Shown piece after piece: positions 24,363 to 34,692 of a stretch of 64,000 nucleotides of DNA. The stretch is from Acidimicrobiia bacterium (GTDB taxonomy: Bacteria; Actinomycetota; Acidimicrobiia; IMCC26256; PALSA-610): NCBI GenBank assembly GCA_027494135.1, contig JAOSJK010000001.1:1095378-1159377 (forward strand), written 5' to 3'. The notes under the pieces are model-generated. The model was not told where the DNA came from. It ran no database searches and worked only from the letters and a program-made list of their open reading frames with translations. Position 1 is the stretch's first letter. Each line of letters starts with the position of its first letter. Position numbers and translations under genes: made by a program.

Positions 24363-25247
24363 TCAGAATCTGACCGGGACCTCGGTCACGTTGATCTCGG
24401 TGCCGTCGCGAGCGGAGGACTCGTAGACGACGAGCGTGCCCGACGTCTCGGCTCCCGGATCGAACTCCAGGCTCCCCTCGAACGGACCCATCGTCCCCAT
24501 GCCGCCGGTGCCGGTGGTGTAACCCTCCGCGATGGTGGCACCGGAGGCGTCCTCCAACCGGAACTCCACACCCGACTCGAAGGTGTTGTTGGAGCCGGTG
24601 ATCGTCAGGGGGCTCGCGACGACGTCGCCGGGCGCCGGTGACTCGACCAGGATCAGAGGTGTCGCGTACTCGAAGTCGGCTCGGCCGACCGGGCCATCGA
24701 GGACGAAGCCCTCGCCGCTGAACTCCGTGACGGGCTCACCGTCGAGCTCGAAGAGGACCGAGTCGACCGTCGGGAACTGCGTGAGGGTGAAGACCACCGA
24801 CGCCAACCGTGTGGTGACCGACGAGGTGCCACCGCCGTCGTCGTATGCCGAGGAGAGGTCCACGGTCGCAACACCGTCCTCGATGACCACGCCGTTCAGC
24901 TCCGTGCCGTCGGGGATCGTGGTGACGAAGCCGAGAGACGCCTCGTCGTCGTCCGGCCCCGCTAGCAGCGCCCGCAGGGCTGCGGCCGCCGGCGCCCCGT
25001 CGTCTGGCACCTCGCGCCTCACGACGGCCACCTTCTCGTCGCGCAGGAAGTAGACGAGGACGTCGGTGAGTGCGGGCGCCGTGGTAGTGGTCGCATCCGG
25101 AGCCGTGGTCGTGACGGCATCGCCGGACGGTGTGCTCGTAGACGTCGCCTCATCGCCGGAGGAGTCGTCGTCGCCGCCGCAGGCGGCCGCGCCGAGCAGA
25201 AGGGCGACGAGGAGCGGGGCTGTCAGTGCGCGCAGAGTCGTTCGCAT
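24363..25247 (-). CDS. GerMN/Gmad2-domain lipoprotein
   Basis: 294 residues. The lipobox LLLGAAACGGDD (Cys about residue 23) is followed by a Ser/Thr/Asp linker, so it is a lipid-anchored extracytoplasmic protein processed after Lgt. The GerMN domain (VLVYFLRDEKVAVVRREVP, LRALLAGPDDDEASLGFVTTIPDGTELN, TVDLSS) is followed by a Gmad2 immunoglobulin-like domain (DVVASPLTITGSNNTFESGVEFRLED). Such pairs occur in non-sporulating actinobacteria, where they probably act in envelope or peptidoglycan upkeep. GATGAT lies 6 nt before the ATG. Confidence 0.88.
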   Translation of the reverse strand: MRTTLRALTAPLLVALLLGAAACGGDDDSSGDEATSTSTPSGDAVTTTAPDATTTTAPALTDVLVYFLRDEKVAVVRREVPDDGAPAAAALRALLAGPDDDEASLGFVTTIPDGTELNGVVIEDGVATVDLSSAYDDGGGTSSVTTRLASVVFTLTQFPTVDSVLFELDGEPVTEFSGEGFVLDGPVGRADFEYATPLILVESPAPGDVVASPLTITGSNNTFESGVEFRLEDASGATIAEGYTTGTGGMGTMGPFEGSLEFDPGAETSGTLVVYESSARDGTEINVTEVPVRF

Positions 25248-25342
25248 GCATAGATCATCCCACTCCGCACCGCCCGCGATCAGGGACCATCGGCACCCGG
25301 TACCGGGACCCGCGATCCCAGCGGCCGACCGCGCCCCCGCGA

Positions 25343-26125
25343 CTACGCGGCGGCGCCACCCCGCCCTCCGCGCCGCCTACGACCCACGAGGATCACCGCA
25401 CCGAGCACGACCAGCACTCCCGCGCCGGCCGCGACGGCGGTCGACGGGAACTCGTCGCCGTCACCCCCGTCTACATCGCTCGGCCCCGAGGCCCCTGCGG
25501 TCGAGGTAGCCCCGATCGAGGTCGAGGGCACCGGCTCACCCCCTGATGCCTCGGCGCCGCCCATCGCAACCGTGATCGACGGCTCCGTTCCGCCGCCTAC
25601 CTCGTCGCAACGCGTCCCGGACGCGTCGCTCTGCCGGGAGACCGCTCCCCAGACGATCTCGTCGCCGTCGTCGACACCCGACCCGCTGACGATCACGTTC
25701 ACCTCGCCGTCTCGGTAGACCTTGTCGACCGGCCAGGGCATCTCCTCCCCGCCGACCTCGGCGACGAGGCGACGCCCCGCACCCCTCGCCTCGTCGATCA
25801 CACGGATGCTCTGGTCGAGGGTGCGGTCGTGCAGGTACCAGGTGAAAGACGCCCGCTCCGGGTTCGTGGCGAAGTACTCCTCCGCGTCGCCGTCGGTGCG
25901 CGCGACGAACCACAGGCCCCCGTACGGGTCCACGAGCGCCGTCGCACCTACGAGGTCCATCGCCGCCGGACCCGTCGTCGCCTCCGTGTTCGCGCCACAG
26001 TCGGCGAAGAAGTCGCCGGTCGGGTCGGAGGTGACACGGTCGACAGGGGCCTGCGCCGACGCAGGCCCCGTCAGGAGCGTCGCGCCGAGCGCAACCGCGA
26101 GAGGCAGGACCGCCGAAGTTCGCAC
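25343..26125 (-). CDS. Surface protein with C-terminal sorting-like anchor
   Basis: 260 residues. Signal peptide (VLPLAVALGATLLTGPASAQA), an extracellular domain with VTSDPTGDFFADCGANTEA and SFTWYLHDRTLDQSIRV, two Cys for a possible disulfide, a Ser/Gly/Thr-rich linker and a C-terminal FPSTAVAAGAGVLVVLGAV followed by RRRRGGRGG. The layout (short motif, helix, positive tail) is that of a cell-wall or membrane-anchored protein; FPSTA is only LPXTG-like. No known domain. It starts 10 nt after the F420-family gene stop, so both are probably one transcript. Confidence 0.75.
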   Translation of the reverse strand: MRTSAVLPLAVALGATLLTGPASAQAPVDRVTSDPTGDFFADCGANTEATTGPAAMDLVGATALVDPYGGLWFVARTDGDAEEYFATNPERASFTWYLHDRTLDQSIRVIDEARGAGRRLVAEVGGEEMPWPVDKVYRDGEVNVIVSGSGVDDGDEIVWGAVSRQSDASGTRCDEVGGGTEPSITVAMGGAEASGGEPVPSTSIGATSTAGASGPSDVDGGDGDEFPSTAVAAGAGVLVVLGAVILVGRRRRGGRGGAAA

Positions 26126-26134
26126 GCGTACGCC

Positions 26135-27277
26135 TCAGGTGCCCTTCACGCCGGGTGCCTCCGGCGCGAAGTCGGGCCAACGCGACCGTGACTTCGCCGC
26201 GAGCCGGTGCAGCAAGGCGATCGCACCCGGATCGTCGTCGCCCGGACGCACCTCGATCACGCCGTCGCGAGCGAGCGCGTCGATCAGGTCGCGGCCCGTG
26301 TCGGTGCGCACGATCGTGAGAGTCCAGTCACCGAACGCTCCGATGCCCCCCGTGGAGATGTCGGCGTGCTCGGCGGCGAAGTCGGGACACATCTTGCAGC
26401 CCTCGCGCGTCCATGCGTGGCACTCCTTGAGCGGCACCTCGTGGTAGCCGCCGTCGTGCGTCCAGATCTGGAACACGCCCTTGATGTTCATCTTGCGGAT
26501 CGAGGCGCGCTCGATCCCGTACTTGGCCTCGAACAGCTCCTCGAAGATCGCGTCGTCGAAGCTCTTGGAGCAGAGGAGACCGATGTTGAGCGTGATCCGT
26601 CGCGCCGCCTTGCCGGCCTTTCGCTGCTTCATCACCGGTGGGGACGACGACTGACACGACATCCCGACGAGCGCGATCCGGTCCTCCCCCTTCTCTAGGT
26701 CGTCGTACGCGAGCGTGTTGGCCGAGTACGTGTAGCGGCTACCGGCCGAGGCGATCACCTCCGCGCGCGTCCGCGCCACGCCCGGCACCGCCTTCCAAGT
26801 CGACCCGTCGCCCTCGAGGTACGAGACGAGAGCGGCGTCGATCACGTCGTTCTCGAGTGCGTACGACAGCAGGGCGGAGACGAGGCCGCCGTCCTGGCCG
26901 GCCTCGAGGATCTCCGGGTCCGTGGCCCGGGTGAGCACGATGTCCTTGAAGATGCCCGAGACCTCTGCGGGCTCGCGCTCACGACCGAAGAGGTGTCGGT
27001 CGACATCGGTCTCCCAGGTGCGGAAACGGGGGCAGGCCCGCGTGCACGAGGTGCAGGCCTTGTCGCCGTGGCTGCAGTCGCCCGGCCCGCCGTACTCCTC
27101 GATCTGCACGGGTTGATACCGACCGTCGGTGTCGTCGTATCCGAGCACGTCGTGCGGGCAGACGATCACGCACCCGGCGCAACCGGTGCAGAGCCCCGTG
27201 GTCACCACCTCGTCGTAGAGGTGCTTCCAGGAGAGCTTCCAGCGCTCTTTGGTCGGGGCTGCAGCCTCGGGGCCCAT
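26135..27277 (-). CDS. Coenzyme F420 hydrogenase/dehydrogenase beta-subunit family protein
   Basis: 380 residues from ATG 27277 (GGGAGGAG 5-12 nt upstream). The N-terminal ferredoxin part has CTGCAGCVIVCP and later CTSCTRACPRF, two [4Fe-4S]-type motifs. The FrhB_N region (LTRATDPEILEAGQDGGLVSALLSYA) and FrhB_C (GMSCQSSSPPVMKQR, LNIGLLCSKSFDD, GCKMCPDFAAEHADISTGGIG) follow. FrhB proteins bind FAD and reduce or oxidise F420. This one lacks hydrogenase or formate-dehydrogenase partners, as do other orphan actinobacterial members, so the electron donor is unknown. The frame is open to 27367 but the ribosome site decides the start. Confidence 0.88.
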   Translation of the reverse strand: MGPEAAAPTKERWKLSWKHLYDEVVTTGLCTGCAGCVIVCPHDVLGYDDTDGRYQPVQIEEYGGPGDCSHGDKACTSCTRACPRFRTWETDVDRHLFGREREPAEVSGIFKDIVLTRATDPEILEAGQDGGLVSALLSYALENDVIDAALVSYLEGDGSTWKAVPGVARTRAEVIASAGSRYTYSANTLAYDDLEKGEDRIALVGMSCQSSSPPVMKQRKAGKAARRITLNIGLLCSKSFDDAIFEELFEAKYGIERASIRKMNIKGVFQIWTHDGGYHEVPLKECHAWTREGCKMCPDFAAEHADISTGGIGAFGDWTLTIVRTDTGRDLIDALARDGVIEVRPGDDDPGAIALLHRLAAKSRSRWPDFAPEAPGVKGT

Positions 27278-27413
27278 GCGACGCTCCTCCCGGGTCGTCG
27301 ACGCAGTGACGTCGTGCCGCGCAGTCTCGCACGCGGGGTTCGCCGATTCCGACGCGGGGTGCGCCACCCGATCGCGCTCTCGTGCGCGCCGGACCCCGCT
27401 GGTGCAACCGTTG

Positions 27414-30256
27414 CTAGCCGACTCCGTTGCGCCGGGCGCGACCCGAGCGCACGAGGAGCAGGGCGGAGCCGCCGATCAGGGCGACCGCTGCGGCGAGCAG
27501 GTTGGCCGCGTCGCTGCCGGTGCGCGGGAGGAGTCCGCCTGGGCCGCCCTGAACGCTCGACGCAGACGTCGTCGTACCTGCCACGGTCGTGGCCGCACCC
27601 GCGCTCGTGGTCGTGACAGCCGGAGCACTCGTCGTGGTGCCCGCGCCCGATACAGGCGGGCCGCTGGTCGTGGTCGAAGCCGTCGTAGAAGTCGTCGTCG
27701 AGGTCGTGGTCGATGGGCTCGCCCTCTCGACGACAACGCTGTTCGACGGCGTCGACCTGCCGCTCCCTCCGCCCTCGGCGTACTCGGCCTCGACGACGAA
27801 CCAGTGACTGCCGGTGGAGAGAGAGCGGAAGCGGACGGCCGTCTCGCTCGCAGCGACGCTCCGCACGGCGCCGCCCGGCAGCTCGGTGACCGTGTACCTC
27901 GCGACGGTGTGCCCGGGCCGGGACGCAGGCGGGGCCTTCCATGACACCTCGACTGCCCTCCAGCCGGCCTTTGCAGCGCGGTCCGACTCCGTGGCGGTAA
28001 GTGCGGTGACCTTGATCGGGGTCGCGGCTCCGTAGGCCTTCCGGCACGGCTGCCCGCGCAGCGACGGGCAGGCCGGTAGCGCGCCCGGAGCGTCTACCCC
28101 TGGGATCACGGGCAGCACGACACGCGACGCGTGACCTACGGAGTGCCCGATCTCGTTGACCACGACGCCATCTGCGGGAAGGTCGTCGAACGTCCAGAAC
28201 GGACGGTTGCCGCCGGGCGCTTCGACTGTCACGCGAATCCGCGAACCGGGCCTGAACACGTGGGCGAACGGGAAGAGCTCCACCCGCACCGGGATCAGCT
28301 CACCCGACGGCAGCGGTGACGCGTCTTCCGAGAGATGCGTGTGCCACGGTCGGAGCTCTGTCGTCTCGGTGGCGTCGAGCTCACGGTGGCTCGCCCGGAG
28401 CCAACCGCTCTGTACGTAGCGCTCCTCGCCGTCGGGGCGGATCTCGGTGAGCGTGACCTCGATGTCGGTGTCGGCGGCCGACGACCGCAGCCACAGGTCG
28501 ACGCTCCCCGTACCGGCCATGACCACCTCCCCGGTAAGCGTCTTGCTGTCGAATGCGAGTGCCTTTCCGAGAGGGAGCGGGCTCCAGTGCCAGTCGGGCA
28601 GGGCCTTCCAGATGCTGGTCGTCGAACCCGTGTAGTTGGTGCGCTGCTTGGCGGTGGGGTCGTAGACGTACGAAGTCGTCGCCTTGCCGTCTCCGTCGGC
28701 GACGCTCGGCGGGGACTTGCCGAGTCGCTGATCGGGCTGGAACCACCAGGTCTTCGGCACGGTCTCGGCGGGCGGCCACTGGGAGAACGACAGCTCGAAC
28801 GTGCCCACCGGCGTTCCCGGCTTCTTTCTCCTGCCGCCGTTCTCGAAGACGATGCGCACCGGCGGCTCCGACCGGTAGGCGGCGAGTGCCGCGTCGTACG
28901 ACGGGTACGAGGTGAAGCGGTCGGCCTCCAGCACGACCCCCGGCACACCTATCTCGCTCTCGATCACCGCCGGGGCCAGGAAGCGGAACAGCGCCGGCAT
29001 CTGCGGGATCCGGCGGGCGACGTAGAACTCGAGGAACTCGTACCAGCGGTTGATCTGCGAGAGCAGCGACTCCACGTGGGTGCCGTTCGTGGCGGTGAAG
29101 CGCGTGTCGATCGACGGCGCGAACCGGTCCCACATGGACGGGAAGTGTCCGCCGGTCTGCTCGTCCTGCCACGCGCCCGCCATGAAGACCGGGACGTCGA
29201 TAAGACCGGCGAAGGTGATCGGGGCGATGGCGTCGCCGGCCTCGCGCTCGTAGTAGGGGTTCTCGGCGATTAGCTGCTCGAGGTCGGGGTTCTGGAGGCG
29301 CAGGAGCTGGTTCTCCGCGCACTCTTCGCCGTTCGGCCCGCCGGCGTCGACGATTCCGCGCTCCCAGCCCTGCCCGTAGGGCCTCCCCGACGCGACGCGA
29401 TCGCGCGCCCAGTCGAGCGCGAAGCCGTCGTTGAAGATGCCACCCGGGTAGAGCGTGCTGCGATAAGTGTCTGCGATCACCGACAGCGGAGCGATCGCGG
29501 CGAGGTGAGGAGGGCGGGTACGTGCGACGAAGAGCTGGGAGATGCCCGGATACGAGACGCCGATCATCCCAACCTTGCCGTGAGCGACCCACGGCTGTGC
29601 CGCTACGGCCTCGATCACGTCGTAGCCGTCGAGCGACTGCAGCTCCTCGAAGTACATGAACGAACCGCCAGAGCATCCGGTGCCGCGCATGTTCACACCG
29701 ACGGTCGCGTACCCGAGGTTCTGCGCGATCAGGGTGCTCGGCTGTGGTGACGATGGGTTCGACGGGTCGTACCCGGAGTACTCGACGACCGTCGGGTACG
29801 GCCCGGCGTCGGCGGGCCCCGGCAGCTGGATGCTGACGCTGAGCGTCGTCCCGTCGCGCGTGGTCAGGTAGCCGAATCCCTCCGAGAGCACCTGCGAGTC
29901 GTAGAACGACTGCGGGGGCAACCACTCGGGGAGAGCACGGAGACCGGCTCGGACTCCGTGAGCGCACCTCCGTCGTCCTGAACCACCGCGTAGCCGTCAC
30001 CCGGCGGAACGTCGCGGAAGAGCAGCCCACCCTGGTCGTCGACGGTGCCGAGGGCGACCTCGCCACCGCCGGCGGCGTGGAGCGAGACGGCGGCTCCCGG
30101 GGTGGCGTGCGTGACGGCGACCTGCTCCACGCTGCCGCGCACCGCGAAGGCGGCCGGTGCCGGAGCTCCCAGGGAGGGCGCTGCCGTGACGACCGGAGCG
30201 ACCGCGAGCGCGACGAGCAGTGTGCCCGCCGCCAGCAGCCGCGCGTTCTCCCGCAT
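27414..30256 (-). CDS. CocE/X-Pro dipeptidyl-peptidase-type hydrolase, sortase-anchored (one frameshift)
   Basis: About 946 residues. The first frame (30256 to about 29930) carries the signal peptide (LLVALAVAPVVTAA) and a small N-terminal domain; after a one-base break it continues SFYDSQVLSEGFGYLTTRDG. The alpha/beta-hydrolase nucleophile is in GMIGVSYPGISQLF (GxSYxG), with a PepX C-terminal domain (SGWLRASHRELD, YVQSGWL) after it, then a fibronectin III-like segment (VSWKAPPASRPGHTVARYTV), a Thr/Ser linker and LLPRTG plus helix plus RSGRARR. LPRTG is a sortase motif, so the enzyme should be covalently fixed to the wall. Substrate: X-Pro peptides or esters/amides. Confidence 0.88.
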
Positions 30257-30369
30257 GCCCGTGGTTCCCCTCGCCCTGGAGCGTCAACGGTACCTATCGC
30301 CCAATGGGGACGTCCAGAGCGGACCCTGCCGGCCGAGTGCCGGCCGCGTACTGGCCTACTGACCGTCTG

Positions 30370-30579
30370 CTAGCTGCTCACTGCGGCGACGTCGTATCCC
30401 GCCTCTTCGATCGCGGCGCGCACGGCCGCCTCGGAGGCGTCGCCTTCGACCCGAACCGTCTTGCCGGCAACATCGACGGTGGCCGCGCTGATCCCCGGCA
30501 CCTTCGCGAGCTCGGTCTCGATCGCGTTCTTGCAGTGGTCACACGAGATCCCCGGGACCGAGTACGTAGTGGATGTCAT
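30370..30579 (-). CDS. copZ: Copper chaperone CopZ (HMA domain)
   Basis: 69 residues, a single heavy-metal-associated domain: YSVPGISCDHCKNAIETEL carries the CxxC copper site, followed by VDVAGKTVRVEG and AAIEEAGYDV. It carries Cu(I) in the cytosol to CopA and CsoR. It lies 33 bp downstream of csoR on the same strand. Confidence 0.93.
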   Translation of the reverse strand: MTSTTYSVPGISCDHCKNAIETELAKVPGISAATVDVAGKTVRVEGDASEAAVRAAIEEAGYDVAAVSS

Positions 30580-30612
30580 CGTTGTCTCCTTCCTGATGCC
30601 GGCCGTGCGGGC

Positions 30613-30879
30613 TCATGCCCGCAGGAGCCGCTCGATTGCCTGCACCGCCTCGTGCACCTTCTCGTCGCCCTCGACATCGCTCGCCTCTGCCGCGCGGCGC
30701 ACGCAATGGCGCAGGTGCTCGTCGAGGAGCCCCAGGCCGACGCCCTGAAGCGCCTTCGAGACCGACGCGATCTGGGTGAGCACGTCGATGCAGTAGGTGT
30801 CCTCGTCGATCATGCGCTGCAGGCCGCGCACCTGCCCCTCGACCCGGCGGAGGCGGCTGAGGTAGTCGTCCTTGTGCAT
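30613..30879 (-). CDS. csoR: Copper-sensing repressor CsoR
   Basis: 88 residues from the ATG at 30879 (MHKDDYLSRLRRVEGQVRG). The Cu(I) ligands Cys-His-Cys are visible in DTYCIDVLTQI and LDEHLRHCV, the W-X-Y fingerprint of CsoR rather than the nickel or formaldehyde relatives. Cu(I) binding releases the all-helical tetramer from DNA. It is divergent to copA with a CsoR-like site between, and shares an operon with copZ. Confidence 0.93.
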   Translation of the reverse strand: MHKDDYLSRLRRVEGQVRGLQRMIDEDTYCIDVLTQIASVSKALQGVGLGLLDEHLRHCVRRAAEASDVEGDEKVHEAVQAIERLLRA

Positions 30880-30983
30880 CGTGTAACCCCTCAACGCGCC
30901 ACTCCTCTCCGTCCCCGCCGGTCTACGCGCCGCGACCCGACACGCTCTCATCTCCTAGTCCTGCTCCTGCTCCTGCCCGCGGC

Positions 30984-31011
30984 TTGACACTATAGGGTAG
31001 GGGGGTATCGT
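30984..31011 (+). promoter_or_regulatory. copA promoter with CsoR-type operator
   Basis: TTGACA (30984-30989), 16-bp spacer, TATCGT (31006-31011). The spacer and -10 carry TATAGGGTAGGGGGGTAT (30991-31008), the G-run/TAT pattern of CsoR operators, so repressor binding would block RNA polymerase. Confidence 0.7.
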
Positions 31012-31125
31012 AGTCACACCACATCGCACGCCGGGAGCGAGGTCGAGCCCTCGAGGCCCGCCGAGCGCTCGGGGCGATGCATCTCCTGGTCCCGAGGGGC
31101 GACCCGCCGAGGGGAAGTGAGACCC

Positions 31126-33381
31126 GTGACAGGCACTCCTGCGCAGATGCTCGAAGACCCGGCGGGGGCCGGCAGCCTCTCGCGCGTCGACCTGAACGTC
31201 GACGGTATGACCTGCGCGTCGTGCGCCGCACGCATCGAGAGGGGACTCGGCCGCCTCGACGGCGTAGCCGAGGCCCGCGTGAACTACGCGGCCAACCGGG
31301 CGACGGTCGTCTACGACGCCTCCGCCGTCACCCCGGCGGCCTTTCGGAGCAAGATCGGCGACCTCGGATACTCGGTGCCCGACGGCGAGAGCGTCGCCAC
31401 CGAGGAGTCGGAGACAGCGGCCCTGCGGCAGCGCCTGATCGCCGTCGTCGCGATCACCCTCCCGCTCGCAGCGATCTCGATGGTCACGCCACTTCAGTTC
31501 GACGGATGGCAGTGGGTGGCATTCGCGCTCGCGACGCCCGTCGTCGTGTGGGGTGGATGGCCGTTCCACCGCGTGACGGTGACGAACCTGCGCCACGGAA
31601 CCGTGACGATGGACACGCTCGTCTCACTGGGCACCATCGCCGCCTACGCGTGGTCGGCGGTGGCCGTCATCTTCCTCGACGCCGCCGATGCCTCGATGAG
31701 TGGGCACTCCATGGACTCCGGGGTGCCCCAGACCTACTTCGAGACGCCGGCCGTCATCATCGCCCTGATCCTCCTGGGACGCTGGTTCGAGGCACGCGCC
31801 CGCGGCCGCGCGGGCGATGCGCTGAGGGCTCTCCTGGCCCTCGGCGCGAAGACCGCGACGCTGGAGAGCGGCGACGAGATCCCGATCGCGAGCCTCGAGG
31901 TCGGCGACAGGTTCGTCGTGAGGCCAGGAGAGAAGATCGCCACCGACGGGAGAGTGGTCGACGGCGCGTCGGCGATCGACGCGTCGATGCTCACCGGTGA
32001 GCCCCTGCCCGTCGACGTCGCGGCGGGCGCGACGGTCTTCGGGGCAACGATCAACACCTCCGGTCGCCTCGTCGTCGAGGCGACCCGGGTCGGGAGCGAC
32101 ACCGCCCTGGCGCAGATAGCGAGGCTCGTGGAGGAGGCGCAGGGGACGAAGGCGCCAGTGCAACGCCTCGCAGACCGCGTGTCGTCGGTCTTCGTCCCCA
32201 TTGTCATCGCGATCTCGATCGTGTCGCTCGCGGCGTGGCTCGGAACCGGACACGCCACCGCCGATGCGTTCGAAGCGGCCGTGGCCGTGCTGATAATCGC
32301 GTGCCCTTGCGCGCTGGGGCTCGCGACTCCGACTGCGATCATGGTCGGCACCGGCCGAGGCGCCCAGCTCGGCATCGTGATACGCGGCGGGGAGGTGCTC
32401 GAGGCGACTCGTCGCGTCGACACCGCCGTCCTCGACAAGACGGGGACGATCACGGAGGGACGGATGCGTCTGGTCGACGTCGTCACCGACGGAGCCTCGT
32501 CCGAGGAGGTCCTACGACTCGCCGGATCAGCCGAGGACGCGTCGGAGCACCCCATCGCTAAGGCGATCGCCGCCGGTGCACGTGAGCGCGGCGCGAGCCT
32601 CACCACGCCGACCGGTTTCGAGAACCGCGTCGGGGTGGGCGTAATCGCTGTCGTCGACGGGCGCGAGATCGCCGTCGGCAGACAGACGATGTTCACCGAT
32701 GTGTCCGACGCACTCGTCGCCGCGGATTCCGAGGCTTCGCAGCACGGTCGCACCGTCGTGTACGCGGGCTGGGACGGCACGGCGCACGGCGCCCTCGTGG
32801 TCTCCGACACGGTCAAGCAGACCTCCGCTTCGGCCATCGCGCTCCTGCACGGCCTGGGAATCACGACCGTCATGGTCACCGGCGACTCCGAGGCCGCGGC
32901 GCGCGCCGTGGCAGCAGAGGTCGGCATCGATCGTGTGGTGGCCGGGGTGCTCCCTGGCGACAAGGCCGAGATCGTCAAGTCGCTCCAAGCGGAGGGCAGG
33001 CGCGTCGCCGTCATCGGCGACGGCGTGAACGACGCCCCCGCCCTCGCGCAGTCGGACCTCGGCATCGCCATCGGTACCGGCACCGACGTCGCAATCGAGG
33101 CCGGCGACCTCACACTCGTCAGCGGCGACCTGCGTGCGGCCGCCGACGCGATCGCGCTCTCGCGCCGCACGCTGGCGACGATCAAGGGGAACCTGTTCTG
33201 GGCGTTCGCCTACAACGTCGCAGCGATACCGCTGGCCGCATTCGGCCTGCTCGACCCGATGATCGCCGCCGGGACGATGGGCTTCTCGAGCGTCTTCGTC
33301 GTCACCAACTCGCTCCGCCTCCGTCGCTTCCGTGGCGCACGCTCCCACGACGCGGCCCCTCGGTCGTCGTCCGGCGGGTAG
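31126..33381 (+). CDS. copA: Copper-exporting P1B-type ATPase CopA
   Basis: 751 residues from GTG 31126 (AGGGGAA 9 nt upstream; the frame is open to GTG 31117). N-terminal metal-binding domain [15 protein letters not shown] (residues 26-40), then eight transmembrane helices. Actuator loop [16 protein letters not shown] motif in [15 protein letters not shown], phosphorylation site [11 protein letters not shown], nucleotide site [10 protein letters not shown], hinge [17 protein letters not shown] and helix 7 [18 protein letters not shown] (N, with [12 protein letters not shown] in helix 8). All Cu(I)-ATPase residues are present. An extra Met/His loop ([11 protein letters not shown]) lies between helices 1 and 2. 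It exports Cu(I) fed by CopZ. Confidence 0.95.
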   Translation: MTGTPAQMLEDPAGAGSLSRVDLNVDGMTCASCAARIERGLGRLDGVAEARVNYAANRATVVYDASAVTPAAFRSKIGDLGYSVPDGESVATEESETAALRQRLIAVVAITLPLAAISMVTPLQFDGWQWVAFALATPVVVWGGWPFHRVTVTNLRHGTVTMDTLVSLGTIAAYAWSAVAVIFLDAADASMSGHSMDSGVPQTYFETPAVIIALILLGRWFEARARGRAGDALRALLALGAKTATLESGDEIPIASLEVGDRFVVRPGEKIATDGRVVDGASAIDASMLTGEPLPVDVAAGATVFGATINTSGRLVVEATRVGSDTALAQIARLVEEAQGTKAPVQRLADRVSSVFVPIVIAISIVSLAAWLGTGHATADAFEAAVAVLIIACPCALGLATPTAIMVGTGRGAQLGIVIRGGEVLEATRRVDTAVLDKTGTITEGRMRLVDVVTDGASSEEVLRLAGSAEDASEHPIAKAIAAGARERGASLTTPTGFENRVGVGVIAVVDGREIAVGRQTMFTDVSDALVAADSEASQHGRTVVYAGWDGTAHGALVVSDTVKQTSASAIALLHGLGITTVMVTGDSEAAARAVAAEVGIDRVVAGVLPGDKAEIVKSLQAEGRRVAVIGDGVNDAPALAQSDLGIAIGTGTDVAIEAGDLTLVSGDLRAAADAIALSRRTLATIKGNLFWAFAYNVAAIPLAAFGLLDPMIAAGTMGFSSVFVVTNSLRLRRFRGARSHDAAPRSSSGG

Positions 33382-33473
33382 CCCGCCGGCGGCTAGCCAG
33401 GCCCGGGCCCGCCGCTCTCAACCGACCCGCCCGGTAGGCTCACACCTCTGTCGGGCTCGTAGACGGGTAGAAC

Positions 33474-34341
33474 GTGCAGGCGAAGATCTCGGAGATCCTC
33501 GAACACGAGCAGACGTTCTCGTTCGAGTTCTTCCCCCAAGACCCCTGAGGCGGAGACACAGCTCGCCGGCGCGCTGCGCGACCTGGAGCCGCTGAAGCCG
33601 TCATTCGTCTCGGTCACCTACGGCGCCGGTGGCACGACGCGCGAACGCACCCACGACCTCGTCGTCAGCATCCTCCGCGACACCGCCATGCTTCCAATGG
33701 CGCACCTGACCTGTGCCGCGCACACACTTGACGACCTCGTCGAGATCGTCACCCGCTATCGCGACGAGGGCGTGCGGAACATCCTCGCTCTGCGCGGCGA
33801 CCCTCCGGCCGATGTCGACGTACCGTCGGGTGAGCTCGACTTCGCCACGGATCTCGTGGGGCTCGTGCGCGACATCGGCGACTTCGCGATCGGAGTCGCT
33901 GTCCACCCTGAAGGCCACCCCGCGTCGAGAGGCCGGGCAGAGGACCGGAGGCGGCAGGCAGAGAAGCTCGCCCTCGCCGACTTCGGAGTGTCGCAGCTCT
34001 TCTTCGAGGCAGAGGTCTGGTCCACCTTCGTCGAGGAGATGCGCTCACTCGGCGTAGTGGCGCCGCTGATCCCCGGGATCATGCCCGTGACGAACGTGAA
34101 GTCGGTCAAGCGGATGGCAGCGATGTCGGGCGCCGACTTCCCGGCGTGGCTGGAGGCCCGTCTGCGCGCCGTCGAGGACGACCCGGCGGCGATGCACCGG
34201 GTCGGGGTCGAGGCCGCCACCGACCTCTGCCGTCGCCTGCTCGACGATGGCGTCGCAGGGCTGCACTTCTACACGCTGAACCGCTCGAGCGCGACCCGCG
34301 AGATCCACGCGAACCTCGGGCTCGGGGCGCGCCGGCGCTGA
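33474..34341 (+). CDS. metF: Methylenetetrahydrofolate reductase (apparent frameshift)
   Basis: About 289 residues. From GTG 33474: VQAKISEILEHEQTFSFEFF, then a break in the C-run before KTPEAETQL. The family has FEFFPPKTP here, so bases are missing from the run. Continuing: FVSVTYGAGGTTRERT, AHLTCAAHTLDDL, RNILALRGDPP, IGVAVHPEGHP, LIPGIMPVTNVKSVKRMA and a C-terminal GLHFYTLNRS. It reduces 5,10-methylene-THF to 5-methyl-THF with FAD for methionine synthesis. The length matches bacterial MetF without the SAM domain. Confidence 0.92.
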
Positions 34342-34408
34342 GCGCACGGCACGCGTCGTACCGGCACGCGTCGCTCCCGGATCCGGCTCCACTGTTTGAT
34401 CGGGAATC

Positions 34409-34445
34409 CGATCGGGGCCGGCCAATGCATGGCCGGCCCCGATCG
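34409..34445. terminator. 16-bp hairpin between metF and tRNA-Ser, bidirectional terminator
   Basis: Perfect 16-bp arms (34409-34424 and 34430-34445) with loop ATGCA, containing GGGGCCGGCCA. It lies between the metF stop and the 3' end of the convergent tRNA gene. Confidence 0.75.
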
Positions 34446-34455
34446 AATTGTGCAG

Positions 34456-34540
34456 CGGAGGGAGTGGGATTTGAACCCACGGTGCCCGGAGGCACAATGG
34501 TTTTCGAGACCATCCGATTCGGCCGCTCTCGCATCCCTCC
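34456..34540 (-). tRNA. tRNA-Ser(CGA)
   Basis: Reading the minus strand: acceptor GGAGGGA/TCCCTCC, D-arm GCGAGAGCGGCCGAATCGG, anticodon stem-loop GGTCTCGAAAACC with anticodon CGA, a long class II variable arm (GTGCCTCCGGGCACC) and T-arm GGGTTCAAATCCC. 85 nt plus discriminator G. CCA is not encoded. Confidence 0.95.
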
Positions 34541-34692
34541 GGGGGAGATGCTACGACACGCGCCGGCGGTCCTCACCGGTCGGGCCGGCCATGTGGATGT
34601 CGCATCGGCCGGCAGGAGAGGCGGTGCCCCTCAATCTCGCGCCCCCTACCTAGCACTGCGGCGTTCGCAGGGCGGTCGCCTGGCTCGCCGCC

